NCBI RefSeq assembly: GCF_050624435.1
Contig: NC_134538.1
Span: 119,372,437-119,436,436, forward strand
Direction: 5' to 3'
Length of the DNA: 64,000 nucleotides
Source of the DNA: Tenrec ecaudatus
Taxonomy: Eukaryota > Chordata > Mammalia > Afrosoricida > Tenrecidae
Position 1 is the stretch's first letter. Each line of letters starts with the position of its first letter. Made by a program: the position numbers and the translations under genes. The notes below the pieces were generated by a model that was not told where the DNA came from, searched no databases, and worked only from the letters and a program-made list of their open reading frames with translations. Positions 23,220 through 34,983 of the stretch are shown here, in pieces.

Positions 23220-23416
23220 CAGGGGTCCTCAATTTGTGGATCATAACCCCTTTGGTGGTCGAATGACCCTTTCACAAGGGTTGCCTGATTCATAACAGTA
23301 GCAAAATTACAGTTATGAGGTAGCAATAAAAATGGTTTTCTGATTGGAGTGGGAGGGTGTCACCACAACATGAGGAACTGTATTAAAGGGTCACAGCATT
23401 AGGTTGAGAACCACTG
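23220..23416 (-). mobile_element. SPIN-type non-autonomous hAT DNA transposon, copy 2
   Basis: The copy opens caggggtcctcaatttgtgg and closes ttgagaaccactg. It contains gaatgaccctttcaca, then ataacagtagcaaaattacag, then acaacatgaggaactgtatt, which are the reverse complements of blocks in the copy at 699-873. The 8-bp flanks are atttagga (23212-23219) and ttttagga (23417-23424), matching at 7 of 8 positions. There is no coding sequence. Confidence 0.9.
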
Positions 23417-23424
23417 TTTTAGGA

Positions 23425-24750
23425 GGAAATTCCAGGGGGCTTGTCGAGGGAGGGGGAGACGGAAATCCTGTTCAACCCTGTAGTCAGAAAGATGGAAACG
23501 ATGAAATACATTCTATTTAATTTTCAGTCTACTCCTCCAACTATAGGCTAACTGACATTAACAACATATCCAACGACCTATAATTTACACTTGAGGAAAT
23601 CTACTTTGCAGAGGAAGTTTTTTTTTTCCTAAATGAGTTTATTAAGCATGCTGTCAATACAGTCTGTTCTTTAATTCATGGGTTGGACTTTCATAAACTT
23701 TTCAATTATGACAGAATTAATGAGCCTGTTAATTTCAAATATTTTGCAACAATACCTCTAAAGACTGCATTTTCTCTTGAACTTTGTATTTAACATATGT
23801 TGTGCCTGACTTTAGATTTCTATAGATCATAAGACACCAAGAAATAAGTGTCCTTTTTGACTGATATTTAGAAACATCAAAACATTCGAACTTGAAGTCA
23901 GAAAAAGCTGTGAGAATGAGTTTATTCAGAGCATATATTTTCCCTGTGGTTTAATTAAAGATTGGTAATTAGGATTATTATGTGTTGTGCCTTATCTTGA
24001 ATTCTGATCACTGAGCTTTGTTCCCAGTTGGCCCTTTTGATCTTTTATTTCATGCTCCAAATACTTTTACCAATTTGAGTCTAGCAACACACACACACAC
24101 ACACACACACACTCCTCTTTGTGACTCAATTTATAAAATAAATGTGCTACAGCAGCTCAGGGAGAATATTAACAAAGATAAAACAGAAATTTTATGATGA
24201 AGTTATTTCTTTGAAAGTGTTCTGCCCAAATTTATTTCTCTTATCTATTTTCCTCTGTTTTAAAATGTTATTACTATAAACTCATTATAAAGTAGTTCGC
24301 AATTGTTATCAGTGGATTATGTGTGTCCACAAACATCTATTACACCTTTCCCTCTGATTTTCATATAACTTATGGTTTCAATAATTTTTAATGGAAAGCA
24401 TATTTTATTCTTTTTTTAAAAATAGGGAAAAACATAGAGAAGATATTTCAAGAAAAATCAATTGCAAGATATTGCAGTCCCTGGCCCCCAAATTTAGTCA
24501 AAGTTTACTAATTCTGTTTGTTCAAGGAAACCTAGAAACTTAGTTGAAGCAATAGGCTATGAGTCCTGAATATAAGTGCTTTGGAAATTTGATAGATTCA
24601 CAATGAAGCTTTAGCACTTTTGGAGGGATGAGAAGATAGATGCTGGAAAAATTCTGTCAAACCTCTTTCAAACATGTACAGTGTCTCAATTTTAACCTCG
24701 TGGAAAATCAATGACTTTTCTGAAAAGCCCAAGCTTGTAAGTCTTCAACC
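23425..24750. other. Unassigned sequence with a microsatellite
   Basis: No gene or repeat family recognised except the CA repeat listed separately at 24085-24112. Confidence 0.4.
24085..24112. repeat. (CA)n microsatellite
   Basis: About thirteen near-perfect CA units, followed by actcctcttt. Confidence 0.92.
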
Positions 24751-25298
24751 TGTGGTAGTTACGCAATCTGGTGTCCATTTGAGAGGGTTATGAGTGAAGG
24801 GGTGGAGTCTAGGCTGTCAATTAGATCATAGCCGATGAGGCCTCTGTATGGGTGTGGCCTTCTCGTGAGAATTCGGGGAAATCCAGTTTTCCTCCTTGGA
24901 GATGGGAGGCACAGCTCTCTCTCTATGCTCACTCCCTGAGAGACTCTTTACTGACAAGACACATGGCACTATGCTGACAGACCCTGTGCTCTGGGAACTG
25001 GAAAAGCCACATGGTGACTCCTGCCAGTGCTGAGATGCTTACAACACCACGCAATCCAAAAAATTTCTACCCACTGGCCTGCGATCAACCTGCATCCATG
25101 TCATTGCCTGAGTTTCATGACTCCGAAGAGAACTTTATAAATTGGCATCAGATATATGGGCTACTATTGGACTTATGGACTTGGACTGGGTTCGGATGAT
25201 TTCTTAATGTACAGTTACACTTTATATAAAACTCTCTTTTATACACATATGACTTTCTATGGATTTGTTTCTCTAGTCTACCTACCCACACTAACAAA
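24751..25298 (+). mobile_element. ERVL-like solo LTR, uninterrupted copy
   Basis: It begins tgtggtagttacgcaatctgg and ends near cctacccacactaacaaa. Flanks caacc (24746-24750) and caact (25299-25303) are a near-matching 5-bp duplication. Because it is not split by L1, it is the best guide in the window to the family's length of about 0.55 kb. The end phrase acacatatgactttctatgg then tctctagtctacc is shared with the copies at 22047 and 53164. It contains no internal viral sequence. Confidence 0.78.
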
Positions 25299-25303
25299 CA
25301 ACT

Positions 25304-26084
25304 TATCTGTTACACTCACAAATTTTGGAGTGAAAAACATGTAAGCTTCCTAGTTCCTCTTTTCTTTTGAAAAAAAAATTCACCCAATTAATGCTGCAGT
25401 TTTTTCTACCATTTTCTTATGTCCTTCAGCAAAAGAGAGACATCTTGAGAATGTTACCATGGTGAAAACAATGGGCTGAAAACCCCTGTTAATTTGCTGT
25501 TCTATTGTCTCACAAATGGTATTGTTAAAAATAAATCAAGAGATTTGAAAAATAAGAATTTTCTAAAGCATGAGGTAACAATAGTTGGTCATTTTTAATT
25601 CGGTATACTAAATTTCTGTGTTTCATATTTCATTTCAAGTGCATATTTTCCCCATGTGACTATAATCCTTTAACAAGGTGGCTCAATCGTGTAGTAGTCC
25701 ACCACTTGAAAATGTACACACAAAGGAGCACTGGAAAGAACAACGCTGATCTCTGAACCTTACAAGTCTGGCTTGATTTCCCTGATGGTCACAATAATCC
25801 AGTTTTGCATTCTGGTTTATGTTTACTTGCCCATCCTCTATAGGCAACGGAAGTAATAGACATCTCTTTTTTGTAGCTGTTTTTTGTTTGTTTTTAACGG
25901 GAAAAATTATTGGGGGCTATTCATACATCTTGGTAAAAACAAGTTTCTTTCTGTAACAGAATAGGTAAATACGATAAACTGTGCCAAAATTCAAAGTTGA
26001 AGCAGCAATTGCCTATTTCTCACATACATTTTTTTCCGGGATTACGTTAAGAATAACGTAAATAATGGGCTAAATAATGGGGTT
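25304..26084. other. Unassigned sequence, possible very old L1 tail
   Basis: A phrase near 25900-25930 (aaattattgggggctattcatac) resembles the start of an antisense L1 3' end, but the resemblance stops after about 40 bases. Nothing else was recognised. Confidence 0.3.
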
Positions 26085-26101
26085 AAGAATCATGGGTAAC
26101 C

Positions 26102-28090
26102 GGGCCGGCTCCAATCCCAACTACTAAGGGGACACCTGCCCCTCCCCCCAGAAGAATTTATTTCAAAGGACAGCATTGACTCTGCAGCTCTGGGAGAGGG
26201 ACATATCTGTTCAGAGCACACAAGAGCAGATGAAGGGGGAGGAGGACAGAGTGGAGCACATCCTGGCCCACCAGGCCTCGAGGATGATGTTCTAAGTTAG
26301 AGCAACCAGTACACATAGAGGACCACATGGCTGGCCCCACTATGAGACATGAAGCCCCTCACTGACCCAGAGCCCTACAGGAGACAACACTGGAGACACA
26401 GTGTGGGAATTGTGCCCAATCTGATCCCACCACACCGAGGCAAAACACTAAGGGGCTGCAACAGAACAGCAAGGAACCGGAGCAGCGAGGTCCCCAGAGA
26501 ATGCTAAAGGTGGACTTTGGGGCCAGGGTGTGGTGCTCCAACAGGCTGACTGGAAAACACTCCCAGAGGCCAAAAACAGTCCTTGAACTAACTACAAGCT
26601 TTCGTTTCTTGTAGTGTTTTTTTTTTTTGTCATTGGTATGTTGTTGTTGTTTTGTTGTGTATAGTTGCTTGTTTTTGCTTTGTGTTATTTTTGTGCATCT
26701 TATCTCCACAGGTCTGTCTAAATAATAAAGGCTAGATGAACAATCTTGAGGAGGAAACAGCGGGACCGACAATTCTGGGGGGACATGGGAGACAAGGAGG
26801 TGGAGGGAAAGGTAGTGGTGTTAACAAACCCAGGGACAAGGGAACAACAAGTGATCCAAATTGGTGGTGAGGACAGGGTGGGAGGCCTGGTAGGGCATGA
26901 TCAAGGGTAATGTAACCAAGAGGAATTTCTGAAACCCTGGTCGGGACTGAGCATGATAGCGGGACAGGAGGAAAGTCAAGGGAAATAGAGGAAAGAGTTG
27001 GGAGGCAAAGGCATTTATAGAGGTCTAAATAAAGACATGTACATATGCAAATATATTTATATATGAGGATGGGGAAATAGATTTATGTGCATATATTTAT
27101 AAGTTTAGTATTAAGGTAGTAGAAGGACATTGGGCCTCCACTCAAGTACTCCCTGAATGCAAGAATACTTTCTCCTATTAAATTGGCATTCTGTGATGCT
27201 CACCTTCCCAACACAACCACTAAGGACAAAGTGAGTGAATAAGCAAATGTGGTGAAGAAAGCTGATGGTGCCCGCCTATCAAAAGATATAGTGTCTGGGG
27301 TCTTAAAAGCTTGAGGGTAAACAAGCAGCCATCTAGCTCAGAAGCAACAAATCCCACATGGAAGAAGCACACCAGCCTGTGTGATCATGAGGTGCCGAAG
27401 GGATCAGTTATCAGGCATCATCAGAACAAAAAGTCTTACCATAGTGAATAAAGGGGAGAGTGTAGAGTGGAGACCCAAAGCCCATTTGTAGGCAACTGGA
27501 TATCCCCTTACAGAAGGGTCTCAGGCAGGAGACAAGCCAGTCAGGGTGCAATTTAGCAACGATGGAAAATACAAGTTTCCTCTAGTTCCTCAATGTTTCC
27601 TCCACCCCCCCACCCCCACTATCATGATCCCAATTCTTCCTTGCAACTCTGGCTATATCAGAGGATGTATACTGGTACAGATAGGAACTGGAAACACAGG
27701 GAATCCAGGGAGGATGATCCCTTCAGGACCAGTGGTGTGAGTGATGATACTGGGAGGGTAGAGGAAGGGTGGGTTGGAAAGGGGGAGCAGATTACAAGGA
27801 TCTACTTGTGACCTCCTCCCTTGGAGACAGACAACAGAAAAGTGGGTGAATGAAGATGTCAGACAGGGCACTATATGAAAAAATCATAATTTATAAATTT
27901 TCAATTGTTCATGAGGGAGGGGGTAGTGAGGAGGGAGGGGAAAATGAGGACCTGAAGCCAGGGGATTAAGTGGAGAGCAAATATTTGAGAATGATGAGGG
28001 CAATGAATGTACAAGTGCGCTTTACACAATTGATGTATGTATGGATTGTGATAAGAGTTGTATGAACCCCTACTAAAATGATTTTTTAAA
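26102..28090 (+). mobile_element. 5'-truncated L1 (3' UTR only), sense, with 17-bp target-site duplication
   Basis: The flanks aagaatcatgggtaacc (26085-26101) and aagaatcacgggtaacc (28091-28107) are a 17-bp target-site duplication with one mismatch. Between them is about 2.0 kb of L1 3' UTR in sense orientation, ending in acccctactaaaatgatttt and a short A tail. It matches, in reverse complement, the L1 3' UTR fragments at 30.4-31.4 kb and 31.98-32.3 kb. It has no ORF2 sequence, so reverse transcription stopped within the 3' UTR. Frames at 26158-26340, 26359-26772 and 27546-27871 are chance. Confidence 0.9.
27909..27950 (+). other. G-rich tract in L1 3' UTR
   Basis: The sequence around catgagggagggggtagtg then gagggaggggaaaatgag has four or more G runs on the L1 sense strand. 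It is the same position relative to the L1 3' end as tracts in the other tails. Confidence 0.55.
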
Positions 28091-28198
28091 AAGAATCACG
28101 GGTAACCAATCCGCTTCATTAGAAGTACAATAATCACAGTAGCCAGATAAGAGAGAACATTGAAAATTACCCATTTCCCTTTAATATTTCTATTGCTC

Positions 28199-28362
28199 AT
28201 ACTTACCTGGCAGGGGAGATACCATGATCACAAAGGTGGTTTTCCCAGGGTGAGGCTTATCCATTGCACTCTGGATGTGCTGACCCCTGCGATTTCCCCA
28301 AATGTGGGAGACTCGACTGCATAATTTGTGGTAGTGGGGGACTGCGTTCACGCTCTCCCCTG
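28199..28362 (+). pseudogene. RNU1 (pseudogene): U1 snRNA retropseudogene, full length
   Basis: The 164-base span matches U1 small nuclear RNA from its first to its last base. It begins atacttacctgg, which carries the 5' splice-site recognition sequence, keeps the Sm site aatttgtgg at 28323-28331, and ends cccctg. I count about six differences from human U1 as remembered, four of them CpG decay. It is bounded by aatatttctattgctcat (28183-28200) and aatatttctattgttcat (28368-28385), an 18-bp duplication, and is followed by a short A run. No proximal or distal sequence element for snRNA transcription was seen upstream. This is a copy made by L1 machinery rather than a working U1 gene. Confidence 0.95.
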
Positions 28363-28579
28363 GAAAAAATATTTCTATTGTTCATATTTCTTGCCATAGT
28401 CATTTCTAATTGACTCGACTAAATTTGAGGGGTCAAACTAACGTAACACCTCTTTTAGACCTGAAGACAGCAGAGAGCTAGACAGATTGGTGGGAGCAGT
28501 CATAGCCACTACACTAAGTGAGAGATTTATTTGATTGTTTGTTTTTCCTTTGCTATATTTTGCTAATTACAGTGTACTT

Positions 28580-28800
28580 GGAGCAGAAGTTAGCAAAGTT
28601 TATTTGTAAAGAGTGAGATAATAAAGGTGTTTGGCTTTGTGGACCATCTCATCTCTGTCACAACTACTCAACTCTGTGGTTGTGGTGCAAGAGCAGTAAG
28701 ACACAACAAATTGTAAATGAGTATAGTTTCAGTATGTGTTATAATAAAACTTTATTTACAAAAACAGAAGGTGAGCTTGATTTGTTTCCCAGGTCGTGGT
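28580..28800 (+). repeat. Ancient mammal-wide interspersed repeat (MER-type)
   Basis: The stretch gcagaagttagcaaagttta, tttggctttgtggaccatct, caactactcaactctgtggt and ataataaaactttatttaca follows a well-known mammalian repeat whose consensus contains a 'feature of ggctttgtgggccat' and an AATAAA-like box. I do not trust my memory of its exact name. The frames at 28680-28877 and 28717-29028 run through it and are not genes. Confidence 0.6.
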
Positions 28801-30430
28801 TACTCTCCCTTGACTTGGGGCAGCACCCAACAAGAGTCAAGACATTATATGATTGCTCAGGAGGCTGCCTCATATAACCAAGCACAATGCACATCACACA
28901 AATTCATATTGATTAGAATAGGAATTGTATCTCCTGGATTTGTGCCTGGTCGAAGGCCAATATTTAATTTTTGTACACCAAATATTTTACACTTCTATGG
29001 TGCAGATACCAATAGTCTGACATCATAGGAGGATGGAAAAGTGTTCCAGACAACAGCAGATACAACAAAAAAATTATCAATATGATTCGTTGATACATTA
29101 TTTGTATTTCTCTATTTATAAACTATTATAAAACACAGAGCAATATCGATCATAACAAAAATAAGCTATTTAATTTTTTCTCTTAATCCAATTGCTTAGT
29201 GTATGACTATGTATACATGCACACATGCACAATTAATTTCTTATGATACTGTATAATCAACTTCACCTGATGACTGTTTTTGCCTAATAGTCTCCAAAGA
29301 TATAAAACTTTCATAATTATGATTTTTAATGAGACATTTAGATTTTCATTAGGTGTTTAGATTCATTTATCTTACCAGGTGCCTTTGCCTGATTGAGCAT
29401 GCCTCAAACTTTCACTACATAATATTACAGCAGAATGGTTACACATAAGTTTGAGCATATCTCTAGTTATTTTTCTTCAGAAAGATTCTTAAAGATTTAA
29501 TTCCTAGGTTCCCCATAAAACATAAGAATATGTTCTTGCCTTTGAATTGTCTTGACAAATTTCCCCTGGAAAAAATTATGTTCTCCTTCATTCTCATAAA
29601 CAGGGTGTGAATATATCTATTTCATATTATTATCATCAACATTGGTAATTATCTTCATTGTTGGTCAAAATTATAGATAATTTATGTCAAAACACACTCT
29701 TAATTAGCTTCCTTTATTTTGTGACTCAAGGATTACTCATTTTTCTGACAATCTCAGGATCCACAGGAAAAAAAATGATTTTTTTCAAATATTGTGAAAT
29801 ATTTCATATTTTAGAGAGTATTTGTAATTGATTCCTTTCTTATTTAGATAATTTAAACCCTTCTTAAAAATTCCAGGATGTCATTAAGACAACATAGGAT
29901 GCAATTAACAGATATAATTATCAGTATTATAATACTTATTCTCAATAACATATTATTTAATTCCTTACTTTGTCTATGCAACGTTTTATTATTTTTACAA
30001 TAAAAATGATAAATAAAAACACATATGTGGGGAGGGGCTCTAATTGAAACAGCTGGTTTTTCAATGGCCCTCAGGAAACTCAATCATATTATGTTAATCT
30101 TATAATGATTTCGTTCCAACACTACCTTATTTTTGACTTTGTGATTGTCACTTGAGTACGCCATGAGGGGAGGTTTGAGTTCCTATTATTTCATGCACAA
30201 TAACAAGAGAAAATTATACTATTTATTTGAATATAAATGTTGAAAGATAGTGGTGATGTTACAACTGTAATAACAACAAAACAGGATGAAAAAAAGTTTT
30301 AGGAGGAGGTGTATTTCAAAGCAAATAAACTGGAAAAAATGTTAGGACGTGGAAACAAATGAGAAGTTCCCCATTCCACTTGTGGCTTTTAGAAGTCTTT
30401 CTCTTTTGCAGTATTTGTGATATGTTTTCT
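28801..30430. other. Unassigned AT-rich sequence
   Basis: No gene or repeat family recognised. Confidence 0.45.
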
Positions 30431-30431
30431 T

Positions 30432-31375
30432 TCTTTTGTTTTTTAGGAATCATTTTATTGGGGGCTTGTACAACTGATCACCATCCATACATACATCCAT
30501 TGTGACAAGCACATTTGTACATTGTTGCCACCATCATTCTCAAAACATTTGCTTTCTACTTGAACCCTAGGTATCAGCTCCTCATTTTTTCCCTACCTCC
30601 CCCGCCCACAATGTACCCTTGATAGTTTATAAATTAGTATTATTTTGTCATGTCTTATATTGGCCAATGTCTTCCTTCATCCACTTTTCTGTTGTCCATC
30701 TCCCAAGGAGGGGGTTATATGTAGATCCTTGTAATGGGTTCCCCCTTTCTCTCCCACTTTCCTTCTACCCTCCCGGTATTGCCACTCTCACCAGTGGACA
30801 TGAAAAGATCATCTGTCCTGGATTCCCTTTGTTTCCATTTCCTATCTGTACCGGTGTACATCCTCTGGTCTAGCCGGATTTGTAAGATAGAATTGGGATC
30901 ATGATAGTGGGAGGTGGGGGGGCGGGCAGGGAGAGCATTAAAGAACTAGAGGAACGTTGTATGTTTCATCATTACTACACTGCACCCTGACTGGCTCATC
31001 TCCTCCCCGTGACCCTTCTGTAAGAGGATGTCCATTTGCCTACAGTTGGACTTTGGGTCCCCACTCCCCACTCCCCCTCATTCACAATGATATGTTATTT
31101 TTGTTCTTTGATGCCTGTTACCACACCCTGCATGGTGTGCTTCTTCCATGCAGGCTTTGTTGGTTTTGAGCTAGATGGCTGCTTGTTTATTTTCAAGTCT
31201 TTAAGACCTCAGATTCTATATCTTTTGATAGGTGGGCACCATCAGTTTTCTTCACCACATTTACTTATGCATCCATTTGTCTTCAGTGATCATGTCAGGA
31301 AGGTGAGCATCATCGAATGCCAGTTAAATACAACAAAGTGTTCTTGCATTGAGGGAGTACTTGAGTGGAGGGTGA
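30432..31375 (-). mobile_element. L1 3' UTR fragment, antisense
   Basis: It opens aatcattttattgggggctt and runs through ccttgtaatgggttccccc, ctgtaccggtgtacatcctc, gggaggtggggg and ccagattctatatcttttg-type blocks to ttgagggagtacttgagtgg. It is the reverse complement of most of the L1 tail at 26.1-28.1 kb. Confidence 0.9.
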
Positions 31376-31725
31376 TATGTTTTCTTAAATCACATTTTCT
31401 TGCCTTCCTTCTACTTCCAAATGCCCCTCAACAAATTAAGGTTTCCATCTCTACATCACTGTTATTTGATTCAAAGAAGACAGATTTGTAATGTTATAGT
31501 AATTAACAGAGAGAATATAAAATGAAGTAAAGGGCTATGATAATCATAATTATTGTTAATTGATAGATTCTATTATCCTTGAAAAGAAGTCATTCATGAT
31601 CTATTCTGCTATTTTATGTACTAGACATGTACTTGAATTTTAATAATAGAGAGTAGTGGAAGCAAAACATAATGAGAAAAGGTGAAGCAAAAATTGTTTG
31701 GATTTTTAATTAATGCAAGAATTTC
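31376..31725. other. Unassigned sequence
   Basis: Nothing recognised. Confidence 0.4.
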
Positions 31726-31727
31726 TA

Positions 31728-31925
31728 AAAAGCTTTCAAGGAACTCTAGTGGTGCTATTGGGTAAAACTGTAATGCTAACGAAAAGGTCAGTTGTTCAAA
31801 TCCAACAGAAGTTCATACGGGGGAAAATGAAGCTATCTCTTCCCATAAAAATGTACAGCCTTGTAAATACTAGAGAGGACAACTGTGTGTCAGAATGCAC
31901 CCAGTGGTAAGGGTTTGGTTTGTGT
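31728..31925 (+). repeat. AfroSINE, sense
   Basis: The head aaggaactctagtggtgcta is followed by gaaaaggtcagttgttcaaa, then the linker cgggggaaaatgaagctatc, then atgtacagccttgtaaatac and a tail ending gtttggtttgtgttt. The RTE-derived tail is preserved in outline. Confidence 0.8.
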
Positions 31926-33790
31926 TTTAAGGAGCATTCTGGCTGTACTTCTTCAAAGACAGATTTGTTTGTTCTTTTTTTAAATGTTTTTTAAAACATT
32001 GTATTAGGGGATCATAGAACTCTTATCACAATCCATACGTACATCAATTGTGTAAAGCACATCTATACTTTCTTTACCCTCATCATTTTCAAAGCATCTG
32101 CTCTCCATTTAAGCTCTTTGCATCAGGTCCTCTTTTTCCCCCCCTTCCCCGCTCCCCCCTCCCTCATGATCCCTTGATAATTTTTAAATTAGTATTTTGT
32201 CACATCTTGCCCTGTCCTATGTCTCCCTCCTTCACCCCTTTTCTGTTGTCCGTCCCCTAGGGAGGAGGTCACATGTAGATCCTTGTAATCCGTTCCCTCT
32301 TTCCCATTTGTTTGCTCTTCCAGCAGTTCTTGGTATATTCAATATAAATTGTCATCCTGTAATTGAAATGTATCAATTCTTCAGTTTTCTTTATTCATTG
32401 TTTAGATCAAAAATACAACTGCTTTGGTCCGGACACCTTAGTCCTCTCAAGCTGATCTTTTCTTTGTACCACTTTAAAGAAATTGTTTGCAGACCATTTG
32501 CCTAATTCACGTTGCTTTGATTCATTGGCTGTGGCTATGGGAGTGGACTGTAAAGCAAGTGAAATGGAATACCTGACAACGTCAATCCTTGCTCTGTTTG
32601 GCGGCCTATTGCTCCGGGGTCCACTTGTGGACATTTGTGTTGCTTGTGTTGCGCTGGAAGCCACACTGTAGGCTGTAGTCTTTTTATCCTCTTCAGTAAA
32701 TGTTTCAAGTCCTCTCCATTTCGCAAACAGCTAGTTTAATTTACATATCATAGGTTGTTACTGACCCTTCCTCTAACCCCGATGCCTTGTTCTTCTTCAT
32801 GGAGTATAACATACAATCACTATAACGATTGAATAACGACGAGCTAACAGATAGAATCTTGCCGTACCCATTTCCTGATATTAAGCCACACAATATCTTC
32901 TTGATTGTTCAAATTGTCTCTTTATAGATGGTCTCTGCAGGAGCACAATTAAGCATTTTGTAATTCCCAGATTTTACAATGCTCACCATAATTTTTATGA
33001 TCCATAAAATTGAGTTTCTTTGAATATTAAGAAATACCACAGGTAAACATCAATCATTCTGATATTTCCTACATTCAACCCAAATCTATCTGATTCAGCA
33101 ATGCATTTTCTCAATTAACATTCTCTTCTACATCTGTGTTTAATTTCCAGCAGTTCCCAGTTGATGTGCTGCTGCAGCCATTTTTGAATTATCTTCAGTA
33201 AAATTGGATTTGCCTCTGATACACACATATTCATGATATTATTTGATCATTTGCACATTCCATTAGATCACCATTATTTGGAATGGATGCATATATGAAT
33301 CTCTTCCATTTTATTGGCCAGGTGCCTGCTGAGTTCCAATTTTTTTTGGCATAGATATTTCCAGTGTTGTACGTGTTTGTTGAAATATTTGAAAAACTTG
33401 CTATTCCATCAATTACCAGAGACTTTTCCACCAATGTCTTCAATGACTTCTTTCTGGAATGCCCCTGGTTCTTGGTCCTATCACTCCCCCATGAAATGGC
33501 TGAACCTTGACCAGTTCTTTGGGTATTGTGGCTCTGTGTATTCCTTTGTCTTCTTTTTATGCTTCCTCCATCTTTCAATATTTTGCCAATAGAATCAGTC
33601 AATATTGTAACCCAAATCTTGAAATTTGTATTCAGTTCCATAAGCTTAAGAAATTACAACTGTGTTCTTTCCTGGTGGTTTTACAACTTCAAGTGTTTGC
33701 ACAATTCATGACAATAATTGAGTTTGCCTCTCAACACACCATTTGAAATCTTTAGTAGAGTGTTTTTATTTCATCATTTCTTTCATTAAT
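31926..33790 (-). mobile_element. Decayed RTE LINE, antisense, interrupted by L1
   Basis: The RTE begins with aaggagcattctggctgta and aaagacagatttgtttgtt, breaks for an L1 fragment (31977-32305), then resumes with cagcagttcttggtatattc. Polymerase C-terminal and RT regions follow with deletions, including a jump near 32405. At 33231-33641 the minus strand carries RT N-terminal sequence (ENLVIDGIAS-like region reading KSLVIDGIASFSNIST). The copy stops near 33790 before the endonuclease. Many stops and indels mark it as old. Confidence 0.78.
31977..32305 (-). mobile_element. L1 3' fragment with target-site duplication, nested in RTE
   Basis: The flanks atttgtttgttctt (31963-31976) and atttgtttgctctt (32306-32319) are a 14-bp duplication with one mismatch. 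The insert begins with a T-rich run and continues with catagaactcttatcacaatcc to the ccttgtaatccgttccct block. Confidence 0.88.
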
Positions 33791-34589
33791 TTTAGCTACT
33801 TTGTACTCAAAAACATGTTTCAGAAGACCATGGGAGATGGAAGGTGGATATCATTGACATCATACAGAAGAAAGAAAAAGGTCATATAAGAGACAGGAAA
33901 GAAAGAAAAAAATCAAAATAGATATCCAAAGAGATTCTGAAGTATGATCTTGAATACAGAGTATCCAAGACAAATGAGATTACATGGGAGTAACTGTACA
34001 TACATGTCTCTCTATCTCAATGCCACCATGTAAAATCTGTTAGACTCTGTTCCAAATTCTATTCCTATAAAATAATAAATATGTCTAGAATGCTGAAAAA
34101 AAATAAGCCATCTTCAGCAAAGGCTTATTTGCTATTCTGATAGGGACTACAAAACTACAACAATGCAATAATTAATAATGCATATGCACAAAAAGTCAAA
34201 AAATGAAATTAGGGGAGAAGAAGCAGACAAAACAAATCGCAATAAGTACAATAATATTAGTATCAGCCAAGTACTCTGGGAGTATACAAGGGTAAATGAT
34301 TAATTCTCTTCTGGTAGACAGAATAGGTTTCATAGACAAAGTGACAGATGAACTATATCCCCAAGAATGAGATGTATTTTTCAAGTCTTGCATTTTTATA
34401 GGTTTCCAGGAGTCAAATTTATCACAATGTGAAATGAGTTGCTTCAGGAAGTGGTAATCGTTCTATCACCGAAGATGATAAAGGACGAGCGGGCAGAACT
34501 CATGCAGGCCTGTGTTTAAGCATCTCATGGAGGGTGTTTATCAGAGAGATCCAACTGTTTCAGGTCCTTCTTTCCTGAGATGGTTCCAG
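33791..34589. other. Unassigned AT-rich sequence
   Basis: No gene or repeat family recognised. Confidence 0.4.
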
Positions 34590-34660
34590 AGGGCTTCAAA
34601 AATTTGTGGTTAAATAGAATGAAAAGATAACGCAAAATTTCCATGCACATTTTGAAGCTC
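34590..34660. mobile_element. Short palindromic MITE-like element, copy 2
   Basis: Arms agggcttcaaaaatttgtgg and ccatgcacattttgaagctc pair imperfectly around the core taaatagaatgaaaagataa. It resembles the element at 13006-13070. About 70 bp, no coding capacity. Confidence 0.6.
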
Positions 34661-34983
34661 TTTTATATACTTTTTTATAATGACAGTTAGGGGGAGAACT
34701 TGGGTATAGAGAAAGAGAGATATAAATTAATTCTAGGCAAATCATGTCATTTGCCAATGACCTAAAACAATCCATGCTTGATACACACAGAGTGATCCTG
34801 TGTAAGCAGGATCATTAATGTTAGGACTGTACTGATGGTGAAAGAAATAACAGTCATATGAGATAAGCAGGAAGGATAAATTGAGTTCAGAGTTTCAAGA
34901 TCCTCAATATTATATTAAGGTCTTTTAGAATGATTTCATAGCTACCGAGTAGCAACACATATTTTGGAATAATGAAGGAGAAA
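34661..34983. other. Unassigned sequence
   Basis: Nothing recognised. Confidence 0.4.

Noticed and set aside
22047..25303. A provirus between the two LTRs at 22047 and 24751
   Set aside because: Each LTR has its own near-matching 5-bp flank, and the sequence between them shows SPIN and unique DNA, not retroviral genes.
25673..25810. AfroSINE-like phrase near ggtggctcaatcgtgtagta
   Set aside because: The central block and tail of AfroSINE could not be found downstream.
28199..28362. Functional U1 snRNA gene
   Set aside because: The flanking duplication, A run, CpG decay and lack of visible snRNA promoter elements show a retroposed copy.
31036..31491. 151-codon plus-strand frame
   Set aside because: It lies mostly within an antisense L1 3' UTR.
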